The translations under genes were made by a program, and so were the position numbers. A stretch of DNA of 33,851 nucleotides from a bacterium (GTDB taxonomy: Bacteria; Patescibacteriota; Dojkabacteria; SC72). The stretch is taken from the NCBI GenBank assembly GCA_017958745.1, contig JAGDCC010000031.1, positions 1 to 33,851 on the forward strand, read 5' to 3'. Position 1 is the first letter of the stretch, and each line of letters starts with the position of its first letter. Below, in pieces: positions 21,407 to 29,967 of the stretch. The notes beneath the pieces were generated by a model. The model was not told where the DNA came from, ran no database searches, and saw only the letters and a list, made by a program, of their open reading frames with translations.

Positions 21407-23380
21407 ATGTCTAAACCAGTATTAAACATATTATCTGCAGATGTAATTAATAAAATTGCAGCAGGGGAGGTTGTAGAAAGACCTGCTTCTATTGTTAAGG
21501 AATTGGTAGATAATTCTATAGATGCGAAGTCTTCCAAGATAACTGTAAAAATTAAAAATGGAGGTATAGATGAAATAGAAGTGTCCGACAAAGGCATTGG
21601 TATTCCTAAGGAGAACCTAAACAATATCTTTAAGGCACATACAACATCCAAGATAAAAGATATAGAGGACTTAAATTCTCTAATAAGTATGGGTTTTAGA
21701 GGAGAGGCTTTGTCTACAATAACATCTGTTTGTAAGGTTACTTTGTCTTCCAAATATGTAGACGAGGAGATTGGGAACGCTATCTCTTATGGAGAAAATG
21801 GACAGTCTGAGATTACACCTTGTGCAAAAGAAGATGGTACTACAGTTATTGTTAAAGATGTCTTTTATAATATTCCAGCTAGAAGAAAGTATCTAAAAAC
21901 TCCTGCTACAGAGTACAACAAGATAGCACAGCTTATGGATAGGTATTTTCTTATGTATCCAAATATCTCTTTTGTTTTTGTTAAAGATGGAAAAGAAATA
22001 GCTAATTTACCTATTGTCTCGGAAGAGGAGTTAATTACAAAAGAAAGAGTAGAGCATGTTTTAGGTAAAGAATTTGCATCTTCTATGTTGCCAGTCTTCT
22101 ATGATGGCAATGGTATACATATACAAGGATTTATTGGACATCCAACACAACATAAATCAAGATGTACAGACCAGTATGTGTTCATTAACAAGAGGGGAAT
22201 CACGGATAACGGTATAACTAAATCTTTTTATAGTGGTTACAGTCGTTTTATTCCAAATGGAGAAAAGGTTCCATTTGTATTGAATATTACAATGAGGCCA
22301 GATCTTGTAGATGTAAATGTACATCCAAGAAAAGAAGAAGTCCGTTTTGAAAATCCATTTCGTGTATATATGGCAGTACAAAACTGTGTAGAGCATGCAT
22401 TAGAAAAAGGAACTTCTTATAAACCAAGTGTCAGCACTAACGATGTAGAAAATGTAGAAGTAAATAAAGAACAACCAGTAAATAGTGTAGAAAAAGGATT
22501 CTCTTACGATAATCTCCCAGTCAAAAAAGTAGATTTCTCTGCATTACGAGATAGACTTAACTCCTCTACATACCACAGTCAAGATAATTATAGTAAACCA
22601 AGCAGTATTAATTCTAGCAGTAGCAGTAAAGTAATTAATAGCTATGCTAGTACAAACAATGCTACTGTACAGCAAAGTTTAGAATTCTCTAAAAATCTAC
22701 TTACACCACTTAAAGAAAATGATAATAATGATATTAACATAGATAATAAAGAAGATAATGCTATAACTGTAGAAGATATCTCATCTAGCGAATGGGATGA
22801 TTCTCACATAATCTCTATTAACCAAATATTTAATAAATACATATTAATAGAATTTGCAGAACAAAAATTACTTGTAATAGACCAACATGCAGCAGCAGAA
22901 AGATATAATTTTGAAAGATTACAAAAGAGAGAAGCTGGTAAATCCAATCTACAAAATCTCCTTGTACCAGAAAAAATAGAATTCACTAAAGCAGAGTTAA
23001 GCTTCTTAGAAGAAAATATAGATTTCTTTAAAGAATTAGGTCTTACATATACAGTGGAAGATAAATGCATCTCTATTACCGTAATACCAGCAGAGTTTAA
23101 AGTATCAGAATTAAAGAATACCTTTGTAGAAATATTCTCTTTAGAAGATAGCCCAGAAGCATTAACTAAAAATATCCAAGAAAAGAAAAATGATATATTA
23201 GCCACAATAGCTTGCCACGGAAGTATTAGAAAGGGTCAAAAATTAGCAAAAGAAGAAATGCTACAAGTATTTAAAGAATTAAAACAATGCAAAAATGCTT
23301 ATAGCTGCCCACATGGAAGACCAATAGTATGGCAATTACCTCTAACAGAAATAGATAAACATTTTGAGAGAACTTATTAA
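21407..23380 (+). CDS. mutL: DNA mismatch repair protein MutL (endonuclease type)
   Basis: The protein has 657 residues from the ATG at 21407. That start is preferred to the TTG at 21371, which is part of the -35 box and would add 12 unrelated residues. The N-terminal GHKL ATPase shows IAAGEVVERPAS, KELVDNSIDA, DKGIGIP and GFRGEAL. The linker (about 345-480) is Ser/Asn-rich and low in complexity. The C-terminal domain carries the nicking-endonuclease motif DQHAAAERYNFE (from about D492), plus ACHGSIRKG and CPHGRP. It is therefore an incising MutL like that of Bacillus, for organisms without MutH. No mutS is in the window. It is divergent from the zinc-ribbon gene and upstream of the aminotransferase. 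Confidence 0.95.
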   Translation: MSKPVLNILSADVINKIAAGEVVERPASIVKELVDNSIDAKSSKITVKIKNGGIDEIEVSDKGIGIPKENLNNIFKAHTTSKIKDIEDLNSLISMGFRGEALSTITSVCKVTLSSKYVDEEIGNAISYGENGQSEITPCAKEDGTTVIVKDVFYNIPARRKYLKTPATEYNKIAQLMDRYFLMYPNISFVFVKDGKEIANLPIVSEEELITKERVEHVLGKEFASSMLPVFYDGNGIHIQGFIGHPTQHKSRCTDQYVFINKRGITDNGITKSFYSGYSRFIPNGEKVPFVLNITMRPDLVDVNVHPRKEEVRFENPFRVYMAVQNCVEHALEKGTSYKPSVSTNDVENVEVNKEQPVNSVEKGFSYDNLPVKKVDFSALRDRLNSSTYHSQDNYSKPSSINSSSSSKVINSYASTNNATVQQSLEFSKNLLTPLKENDNNDINIDNKEDNAITVEDISSSEWDDSHIISINQIFNKYILIEFAEQKLLVIDQHAAAERYNFERLQKREAGKSNLQNLLVPEKIEFTKAELSFLEENIDFFKELGLTYTVEDKCISITVIPAEFKVSELKNTFVEIFSLEDSPEALTKNIQEKKNDILATIACHGSIRKGQKLAKEEMLQVFKELKQCKNAYSCPHGRPIVWQLPLTEIDKHFERTY

Positions 23381-23392
23381 AAATAATATAAT
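23364..23392 (+). promoter_or_regulatory. Leaderless promoter of the DegT-type aminotransferase gene
   Basis: TTGAGA (23364-23369), exactly 17 bases, TATAAT (23387-23392), six bases to the ATG at 23399. It overlaps the end of mutL. It is among the best -35/-10 matches in the window. Confidence 0.6.
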
Positions 23393-23398
23393 TCTAGT

Positions 23399-24679
23399 AT
23401 GTCAGTATTAATAGGATCCATACCAAACGACAAAAAAGATGATGTCAAACTAGCTAAGAAATTATCTAAAATTAATTTCTACAAAAAGAGTACATCGCTA
23501 GAAGAATTAGAAGCATACTTCTCAGAAATCTTTGAGGACAGATCTCTGTTTATGTTTAACAGAGGAAGAGATAGTCTTTATTTCTTATTAAAATCACTAA
23601 ACATAAAAAGAGAAGAAGAAGTTATCGTCCAAGCATTTACATGTGTAGCAACAGTATCTCCTATATTGTGGGTACATGCAAGACCTGTCTATGTAGATAT
23701 AGACAAAGAAACATATAACATGGATATTTCCAAGTTAAAGGAAGCAATTACGCCTAAAACAAGAGTAATTATTGTACAGCACACATTTGGAAATATAGCA
23801 GATGTATACAAAGTAAGAGAAATTGTAGATGAAATTAACAAAAAGAGAGAAGAGGATAAAAGAATATCTATAATAGAAGACTGTTGTCACTTATTCTATT
23901 TGACATCTCAAGAGTTGGAAGAGAAGTATGTAGGAATCTTTAGCGATGCATTCTTCTTTAGTTTTGCACAAGATAAAGCCATAAGCTGTACACAAGGAAG
24001 TGTATGTGTTGTAAATAACACAAAAATATTTGGAAAAAGAAAAACAGAATATGCAAATATACCGGAATTATCTAAGGAAGATGCTAAATATAATGCAAAA
24101 TATATTGTTACATGGAATAAGATTAGAAAGTGGTATTTTGTAAAAGTATTGCCATTTATTAAAAGTGATAAGTTTACAATTGGAAAATTTCTAATTCTTT
24201 ATTATAGAGAGAGAGGAGATATAAAGAAACAAGCGGATAATAATACAATTTACTACGATGGTATTCACAAACTAAGTTATATTCAGGCAAGCTTATTATT
24301 GCATCAGTTAGATAAATTGGAAGATCTTAACGAACACAGAATTGTTATTGAAAATATATACAACAAAGGTTTAAAAAAACAATTTCAATTCAAGAAAGAA
24401 AAAGGGAGTGTTTTACTCAGATATCCAATTATTGTAAAAAATATTGAAAAGATAAGAGAAGCTTTAAAGAAAAAGAAAATAATTGTTGGAAAATGGTATT
24501 CTACACCAATATTTCCTCTAGATTATGATGAATTAGAAAAAGTAAATTACAAAAAAGGACTGTGTCCTAATGCAGAAAGTTGTGGTAAAAAGATAATTAA
24601 TCTTCCATTAAGTATAGATACAACAGAGGAAGATGCTAAAAATATTGTGTCTATAATAAATAAATTTGCTAAACAATAA
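23399..24679 (+). CDS. DegT/DnrJ/EryC1-family PLP aminotransferase
   Basis: The protein has 426 residues. It has the fold-type I sugar-aminotransferase layout: NRGRDSLYFLLKSL, VIVQAFTCVA, RPVYVDID, PLP-ring Asp in IIEDCCHLF (D161) and Schiff-base lysine K193 in SFAQDKAIS. Family members transaminate nucleotide-linked keto-sugars. The substrate here is unknown, and the divergent C-terminus could mean another amino acceptor. It is followed after one base by the FemAB-like gene (TAA-T-ATG), so the two are translationally coupled. This points to a shared role in the cell wall or a surface glycan. The arrangement and the QAFTCVA block recall Patescibacteria homologs. Confidence 0.85.
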   Translation: MSVLIGSIPNDKKDDVKLAKKLSKINFYKKSTSLEELEAYFSEIFEDRSLFMFNRGRDSLYFLLKSLNIKREEEVIVQAFTCVATVSPILWVHARPVYVDIDKETYNMDISKLKEAITPKTRVIIVQHTFGNIADVYKVREIVDEINKKREEDKRISIIEDCCHLFYLTSQELEEKYVGIFSDAFFFSFAQDKAISCTQGSVCVVNNTKIFGKRKTEYANIPELSKEDAKYNAKYIVTWNKIRKWYFVKVLPFIKSDKFTIGKFLILYYRERGDIKKQADNNTIYYDGIHKLSYIQASLLLHQLDKLEDLNEHRIVIENIYNKGLKKQFQFKKEKGSVLLRYPIIVKNIEKIREALKKKKIIVGKWYSTPIFPLDYDELEKVNYKKGLCPNAESCGKKIINLPLSIDTTEEDAKNIVSIINKFAKQ

Positions 24680-24680
24680 T

Positions 24681-25739
24681 ATGTCTTTAGAATTTAAAAC
24701 AATAGAAGATGATAGAGAGTGGGATAGTTTAGTTCAGTCTTTGCCAAAGTACTCTTTTCTAAATAGTAGCTGTAGATATAGATTTAATCTAGAAGTAGGT
24801 AGTAAATCTTACAGGTATGCTATTTATGATAAGGAAGCTTTCCTAGGAATAATTACTTTAACAATAGGGTATTCTAAGTTGTTTGGAAATTTCTTAGAGT
24901 GTAAACATTCTCCATTACTTTTTAAGTACGAATATTCTACACTAGAGGAAATTACAGAGTTTTGTAAGAATTTAGCAAAAGAGAATAATTGCTTTATGTT
25001 TAGATTTGCTCCATTGATACAGGAAAATGAAGATTTAGAGAAGTTTTATAATGAACATGAATTTAAGAAAGCACCTATACATAATGTAGATGCGCTTATT
25101 TCTCAGCATATGGATTTGACTTTGGATATTGCAGAATTAAGACACCAGCTTAGTAGTAGTAGAAAAAATAGATTAAATAAGTTGCTAAGAGATGAAACAG
25201 TATCTGTAAAGATATATAATGATAAAACTGCTTTTGATGATTTTAGAAAATTCCATGAAGAAACGGTTGCTCTTAAAGGTTATACAGATAAACCAACGGA
25301 TATCTTAATGAAAGAGCTATCTATGCAGGAAGAGCAGGGTATGTGTTATATGATTGTTGGTTGTATAGAAGATAAGCCAATTTCTATATGGCAAGCTACT
25401 GTTTATGGAAAAAATATGCATTTATACCAAGCATGTTCTAGTACGGAATATAGAGAAAAGAATCAAATAATGACAACACTTCTTTATTGGAAGACGGTTG
25501 AACTAGGGCAGAGTCTTCATTTAGAAACATTGGATTTGTTTGGTGGTGTAGTACCAAAGGGATGGGAACATAGTAGTCATCCATGGAGTGGAATTAGTGA
25601 TTTTAAGGAAAGTTTAGGAGGAGAAAAGATAACATATATGCATAGTAGAGATTATATGCTTAATAAACCTAAGTATTGGCTGTACTATTGGTATTCTTAC
25701 ATAAGAACTAGAAAGAAAGGATATACAATAGATTGGTAA
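24681..25739 (+). CDS. FemAB/FemX-like aminoacyl transferase (GNAT fold)
   Basis: The protein has 352 residues from the ATG at 24681, one base after the previous stop; an in-frame TTG at 24666 inside that gene is less likely. The pattern fits the FemABX family, which adds amino acids from aminoacyl-tRNA to peptidoglycan precursors. The N-terminal GNAT half runs through SFLNSSCRYRFN and ECKHSPLLF. A central basic stretch follows (MDLTLDIAELRHQLSSSRKN), then the second GNAT half (YMIVGCIEDKPISIWQAT ... LYQACSSTEYREKNQIMTTLLYWKTVELG ... LDLFGG) and the KESLGGE C-terminal motif. The long FemA coiled-coil arm is absent. The amino acid donor cannot be predicted. Confidence 0.82.
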   Translation: MSLEFKTIEDDREWDSLVQSLPKYSFLNSSCRYRFNLEVGSKSYRYAIYDKEAFLGIITLTIGYSKLFGNFLECKHSPLLFKYEYSTLEEITEFCKNLAKENNCFMFRFAPLIQENEDLEKFYNEHEFKKAPIHNVDALISQHMDLTLDIAELRHQLSSSRKNRLNKLLRDETVSVKIYNDKTAFDDFRKFHEETVALKGYTDKPTDILMKELSMQEEQGMCYMIVGCIEDKPISIWQATVYGKNMHLYQACSSTEYREKNQIMTTLLYWKTVELGQSLHLETLDLFGGVVPKGWEHSSHPWSGISDFKESLGGEKITYMHSRDYMLNKPKYWLYYWYSYIRTRKKGYTIDW

Positions 25740-25754
25740 AATTACTATAAGGTG

Positions 25755-25783
25755 TTGCACACTCTCTTGTTTGGGTATATAAA
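25755..25783 (+). promoter_or_regulatory. Promoter for the candidate noncoding RNA
   Basis: TTGCAC (25755-25760), 17-base spacer, TATAAA (25778-25783). The expected start is near 25790. It is the only well-formed promoter in this intergenic region other than that of the sortase gene. Confidence 0.45.
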
Positions 25784-25789
25784 ATAATT

Positions 25790-25980
25790 ACCAAACTCAA
25801 TTTCATATTGGAAGGCGTGATAATTGGTTGGGGTCTTTATTATAGAAATATAATAGAAGGCAGTCTTCTAAGTTGTATGCTTCGGTATGCATCTTTGATA
25901 AATATTTTTAACCTTTATTGGTTAAGTATTTACTAAAATTTTTTAGAGGGGATTCATAATTAGTTTCCCCTCTTTTTTTT
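25790..25980 (+). ncRNA. Candidate structured noncoding RNA, about 190 nt, unassigned
   Basis: The 286-base gap between the FemAB-like and sortase genes has no ORF of note but dense hairpins. A TATTATA/TATAATA stem is closed by a GAAA tetraloop (25838-25855). A 5-bp AGAAG/CTTCT hairpin lies at 25855-25869. A 10-bp stem with one U-U mismatch and a C(UUCG)G tetraloop lies at 25870-25895. TTAACC/GGTTAA with a second 5-bp helix lies at 25900-25931. A rho-independent terminator ends the region. The stable tetraloops and the matching promoter favour a discrete RNA. I do not recognise it as tmRNA, RNase P RNA, SRP RNA or a T-box. A 6S-like RNA of similar size, or a leader of the sortase gene, remain possible. 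Confidence 0.5.
25945..25980 (+). terminator. Rho-independent terminator
   Basis: An 8-bp stem AGAGGGGA (25945-25952) / TCCCCTCT (25966-25973) with a 13-base loop is followed by an unbroken T run to 25980. It is the strongest terminator in the window. It would end the candidate RNA and any read-through from the aminotransferase/FemAB pair, and it isolates the sortase promoter. Confidence 0.85.
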
Positions 25981-25990
25981 ATACATACAT

Positions 25991-26019
25991 TATACAAATT
26001 CCCAATATATAGATATAAT
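25991..26019 (+). promoter_or_regulatory. Leaderless sortase promoter
   Basis: Weak -35 TATACA (25991-25996), 17-base spacer, TATAAT (26014-26019), six bases to the ATG at 26026. Confidence 0.45.
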
Positions 26020-26025
26020 CTAGTT

Positions 26026-26865
26026 ATGGAAAATATTAATGTTAAACAAAAGAAAGTAGATTTATTTGGTAAACTTTTATGGCTTGTGATTATTATATCT
26101 GCAGTTATTGTTGGGTATTGTGTTTATAGACTTGTTATAGAAGGAATATCTATGGTTGAAACAAATGGTTTGATTAAGGAATTTGATACGATCGTAGAAG
26201 TTAAAGAAGTCGTTGATTCTGATTCTGTAGAATTGGTAAACAAGGAAGAGAAAGCAATAGATAACGATTACTGGTATTACACATCTTTTCCTCTTATAGA
26301 TGTAGATTTCTCTAAATTGATGGAAAAGAATAAAGATACTGTTGCATGGATACAAGTAAAAGGTACAAATATCAACTATCCAGTAGTACAAGCTAGTGAT
26401 AATTCTTATTATCTTAACCATGCATATGATGGAAAGTACAATACCGGTGGCTGGTTGTTCATGGATTACAGAAACAATAGTTCTAGTTTAGAAGACAAAA
26501 ATACAATTATTTATGGACATGCAAGAATAGATGGAACAATGCTTGGTTCTTTGTCTAGAATTTTTTATTCTAGTTGGGTGAACAATAGAGATAACTATAT
26601 TGTCAGATTGTCTACACCTACACATAATACGATGTGGCAGGTATTTAGTGTTTACGAAACTCCTGTAGAGATGTATTACATTACAACAAAGTTTGCGAAT
26701 GATAACGATTATTCCGTATTCTTAGACACAATAAGGAGTAGAAGTAAGTATGATTTTAATACAGATGTTGATATTAATGACAAAGTTTTGACACTCTCTA
26801 CATGTAATGGAAATAACAAAAGAGTTGTATTACATGCTAAGTTGATAAAATCTGATAATAAATAA
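26026..26865 (+). CDS. Class B-like sortase
   Basis: The protein has 279 residues. It is a membrane-anchored transpeptidase that cleaves a C-terminal sorting motif and links proteins to the wall or to each other. There is one N-terminal membrane segment (about 17-38), then an acidic linker and the catalytic domain: NINYPVVQASDN-type entry, FMDYRN, IIYGHA (H165), LTLSTC (C260) and R266 in KRVVLHAKL. The TLSTC motif and the long domain fit class B. No sorting-signal substrate is visible nearby, and the giant protein's visible end has none. It is followed by leuS, whose -10 overlaps the base right after the sortase stop. Confidence 0.9.
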   Translation: MENINVKQKKVDLFGKLLWLVIIISAVIVGYCVYRLVIEGISMVETNGLIKEFDTIVEVKEVVDSDSVELVNKEEKAIDNDYWYYTSFPLIDVDFSKLMEKNKDTVAWIQVKGTNINYPVVQASDNSYYLNHAYDGKYNTGGWLFMDYRNNSSSLEDKNTIIYGHARIDGTMLGSLSRIFYSSWVNNRDNYIVRLSTPTHNTMWQVFSVYETPVEMYYITTKFANDNDYSVFLDTIRSRSKYDFNTDVDINDKVLTLSTCNGNNKRVVLHAKLIKSDNK

Positions 26866-26871
26866 TATAAT
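26842..26871 (+). promoter_or_regulatory. Leaderless leuS promoter
   Basis: TTGATA (26842-26847), 18-base spacer, TATAAT (26866-26871), six bases to the ATG at 26878. The -10 begins directly after the sortase stop codon. No T-box leader is present. Confidence 0.55.
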
Positions 26872-26877
26872 ACGCCT

Positions 26878-29271
26878 ATGTACGACCATAAAAAGATAGA
26901 AGAAAAATGGGAAAAATATTGGGATGATAACAAGACATTCTATACGGATGTACATGATTTCTCCAAGAAAAAGTATTATGTATTGGATATGTTTCCTTAT
27001 CCATCTGGGGAAGGATTGCATTTAGGGCATCCAGAGGGTTATACAGCAACAGATATTGTATCCAGAATGAAGAGAATGCAAGGATTTAATGTCTTACATC
27101 CAATGGGTTTCGATTCTTTTGGTCTTCCTGCAGAGCAATATGCAATTAAGACAGGAAATCATCCAAGTGGTTTTACACAGAAGAATATAGAAACATTTAC
27201 AAAACAGCTTAAAAAACTAGGCTTTTCTTTTGATTGGTCTAAAGTTATCTCTACATGTGAACCTAAGTATTATAAATGGACACAGTGGATATTTAAGCAA
27301 CTATATGATGCAGGATTGGCTGTGGAAAGAGAAATGTCTGTAAATTGGTGTGAGGAGTTAGGGACAGTATTGGCAAATGATGAAGTTATAGATGGAAAGA
27401 GTGAGAGGGGAGGATATCCAGTTGTACGTAAAACAATGAAGCAGTGGGTGATGAGAATACCAGAGTACGCAGAAAGATTGCTAGAGGGATTGGATTCTAT
27501 TGATTGGCCAGAATCTACTAAAGAAATACAAAAAAATTGGATTGGTAAAAGTATTGGCGCACAAGTAACATTTAAAGTTAAGGATACAGATAAATCCTTC
27601 GATGTCTTTACAACAAGATGTGATACATTGTTTGGAGCTACATATTGTGTTTTATCCCCAGAACATCCTTTGGTATTAGAAATTTCAACAGAAGATAAGC
27701 TAGAAGAAGTTAAGAATTATATAGAAGAGTGCTCCAAGAAATCTGATTTGGAAAGAACTGATTTGGCAAAAGAAAAGACTGGAGTATTTATTGGTGCTTA
27801 TGCTATTAATCCTATTAACAATACAGAAATACCAATTTATATCTCTGATTATGTTCTTGCTACATATGGAACAGGTGCAATTATGGCTGTTCCTGCTCAT
27901 GATGATAGAGATTATGAATTTGCTAAGAAGTTTAATATAGAAATAATACCTGTTATAGAAGGTGGAGATATAGATAAAGAAGCTTATACAGGAGATGGTG
28001 TGCATATTAACTCTGATTTCTTAAACGGTCTAAATAAGCAAGATGCAATAGATAAAGCTATCGCATGGTTAGAAGATAATAAGTGTGGAAAAGCTTCTGT
28101 TAGTTACAAGATTAGAGATTGGATATTTGCTAGACAGAGATACTGGGGAGAACCAATTCCAGTATTACATTTCGCGGATGGTTCTACATGTACTCTTGAT
28201 GATGATGAGTTACCTTTGGTGTTACCAGAGTTAGAGGATTATAAGCCAAATAAAGATGGAAGCTCTCCATTAAATAAGGCAGTAGAGTGGGTGAATGTAG
28301 AAAGAGATGGTAAACCAGCAAAGAGAGATACTCAAACAATGCCAGGAGCTGCAGGATCTAGCTGGTATTGGATTAGATATATTGATCCTGACAATGATAA
28401 AGAATTTGCAGATATGGAGTTGATGAAGCATTGGTTGCCTGTCGATTTATATCTCGGTGGACCAGAGCATGCAACAGGACATTTGCTTTATTCTAGATTC
28501 TGGAATAACTTCCTTTATGATAAAGGTTTTGTCCCTGTAAAAGAACCATTCCAAAAACTTGTACACCAAGGAATGATACTTGGTACTAATGGAGAAAAGA
28601 TGAGCAAATCTCGTGGTAATGTCATCAATCCAGACGATATTATAGAGAAATATGGAGCAGATTCTCTACGTATGTTTGAGATGTTCTTAGGTGCACTAGG
28701 AGATTCTAAGCCTTGGAACGATAAAGGTATTATGGGATGTGTAAAATTCTTGGATAGAGTATGGAGACTGTATCATACAGAAGGAAAGATAGTAGATAAG
28801 GAAAACAGTAATCTTGAAAGAGTTTATAACTTTACTGTAAAGAAAGTAACAGAAGATTATGAATCTCTAAACTTTAATACGGCAATTTCCCAAATGATGG
28901 TATTTATAAATGCTGTTTATAAAGAAGATGTATTTCCTAAAACTTATGCAGAAAACTTTGTTAAACTTTTGAATCCTGTTTGTCCTTTTATTACAGAAGA
29001 ATTGTGGAATACAGTGCTTGGTTATGATGGAACAATCTCTTATGAAGAATGGCCAACTTATGATGCTACAAAGCTTTTAGAGAATACAGTAGAGGTTGTT
29101 GTGCAGGTAAATGGTAAGGTTAGGGATAAGCTAAGTGTTGAGATAGATATGGATAAAGAAGTATTGGAGAAAATGGCTGTAGAGTCTGATAAGGTTAAAT
29201 CCTTTATTGGAGATAAGGAGATAAGAAAAGTTATAGTAATCCCAAATAAAATAGTGAATATTGTTATATAA
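26878..29271 (+). CDS. leuS: Leucyl-tRNA synthetase
   Basis: The protein has 797 residues. It is a class I synthetase charging tRNA-Leu. The HIGH motif is HLGH (48-51, after [10 protein letters not shown]) and the KMSKS motif lies in [11 protein letters not shown] (about residue 574). The CP1 editing domain is present, with TTRCDTLFG (Cys where TRPDT is usual) and [15 protein letters not shown]. The C-terminal tRNA-binding part ends with the [11 protein letters not shown] block. The length is near the bacterial norm. It is leaderless by promoter position. The restriction-enzyme gene follows after 12 bases and may be co-transcribed. Confidence 0.97.
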   Translation: MYDHKKIEEKWEKYWDDNKTFYTDVHDFSKKKYYVLDMFPYPSGEGLHLGHPEGYTATDIVSRMKRMQGFNVLHPMGFDSFGLPAEQYAIKTGNHPSGFTQKNIETFTKQLKKLGFSFDWSKVISTCEPKYYKWTQWIFKQLYDAGLAVEREMSVNWCEELGTVLANDEVIDGKSERGGYPVVRKTMKQWVMRIPEYAERLLEGLDSIDWPESTKEIQKNWIGKSIGAQVTFKVKDTDKSFDVFTTRCDTLFGATYCVLSPEHPLVLEISTEDKLEEVKNYIEECSKKSDLERTDLAKEKTGVFIGAYAINPINNTEIPIYISDYVLATYGTGAIMAVPAHDDRDYEFAKKFNIEIIPVIEGGDIDKEAYTGDGVHINSDFLNGLNKQDAIDKAIAWLEDNKCGKASVSYKIRDWIFARQRYWGEPIPVLHFADGSTCTLDDDELPLVLPELEDYKPNKDGSSPLNKAVEWVNVERDGKPAKRDTQTMPGAAGSSWYWIRYIDPDNDKEFADMELMKHWLPVDLYLGGPEHATGHLLYSRFWNNFLYDKGFVPVKEPFQKLVHQGMILGTNGEKMSKSRGNVINPDDIIEKYGADSLRMFEMFLGALGDSKPWNDKGIMGCVKFLDRVWRLYHTEGKIVDKENSNLERVYNFTVKKVTEDYESLNFNTAISQMMVFINAVYKEDVFPKTYAENFVKLLNPVCPFITEELWNTVLGYDGTISYEEWPTYDATKLLENTVEVVVQVNGKVRDKLSVEIDMDKEVLEKMAVESDKVKSFIGDKEIRKVIVIPNKIVNIVI

Positions 29272-29283
29272 AAATAATAATAT

Positions 29284-29967
29284 ATGGCAAGTTCAGATTT
29301 TTTAAGACACAATATAAATCAGCACACAGTAAAAAATAATAAGTCCAAAACAATGGATAAAGATATTATACAAGCAACTAATGCAACGATAGCGTACCTA
29401 GAAGAAAAGTACCCTTCATTGAAATTTGAGTGGGTAAAGCAAATGAAATTGAAAGATATTGTTGCTATGTTGTCAAAACAATATCCAGAGTTGACTTATA
29501 TATTTGGAGAACCACAGGAGAGTAGTTTTATATCTCCTGATGGTGGGTTTCTCTTTGCAACAAACAAACAAGGGGAGAGAAGAATAGTTCTTGTTTCAGA
29601 AGTAAAAAGACAGGGAACAAATGATGCGAGACAGAAAGAAGGTTTAGGTATTCAGGCGAAAGGTACTGCTATAGAACGTTTAGGTAAGAATCTAATTGGT
29701 ATTCGAACAATATTCAAAAATGAAGGTTTTATTCCATTTATAACATTTGGATATGGATGGGATTTCAGAGAAGGATCTACTATTTTAGATCGTGTTTTAA
29801 CAATGAATGAATTTTTCCCGTTAAATAAGCAATTTGTTGTGAAAGATTATTTGCCTTTTGAACCGGTGACTATGATGTTTAGAGAGGAACCTTGGACTAT
29901 AGAAGAAATGACTGAACTTCTTATAGATGTCGCTGTGAAAGCTATTGAATATCGTTTTGTTGATTAG
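29284..29967 (+). CDS. EcoRI-family type II restriction endonuclease
   Basis: The protein has 227 residues. It matches the EcoRI/RsrI/MunI family by motif: catalytic D86 in SPDGG, E106 and K108 in VLVSEVKRQG (EcoRI D91, E111, K113). It also has GTAIER-x3-N (127-136), which corresponds to the EcoRI recognition segment GNAIER containing E144/R145. The Asn of that segment is Thr here. EcoRI-family recognition of AATT cores makes a GAATTC- or CAATTG-like site plausible, but this is inference. It lies 12 bases behind leuS, with only a weak TATAAA (29267-29272) between. Its TAG stop overlaps the convergent methylase stop by four bases. It should be a homodimeric cutter paired with that methylase. 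Confidence 0.85.
   Translation: MASSDFLRHNINQHTVKNNKSKTMDKDIIQATNATIAYLEEKYPSLKFEWVKQMKLKDIVAMLSKQYPELTYIFGEPQESSFISPDGGFLFATNKQGERRIVLVSEVKRQGTNDARQKEGLGIQAKGTAIERLGKNLIGIRTIFKNEGFIPFITFGYGWDFREGSTILDRVLTMNEFFPLNKQFVVKDYLPFEPVTMMFREEPWTIEEMTELLIDVAVKAIEYRFVD

Noticed and set aside
3640-22687. Avoidance of GAATTC as evidence of EcoRI-like specificity
   Set aside because: Several GAATTC sites are present and I could not count all palindromes reliably, so no depletion can be claimed.
24666-24680. TTG at 24666 as the FemAB-like start
   Set aside because: It is inside the upstream gene. The ATG at 24681 directly follows the stop and gives a normal N-terminus.
25740-26025. T-box or other amino-acid leader for leuS
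   Set aside because: The structured region lies upstream of the sortase, not leuS, no T-box consensus is visible, and leuS has its own promoter next to its ATG.
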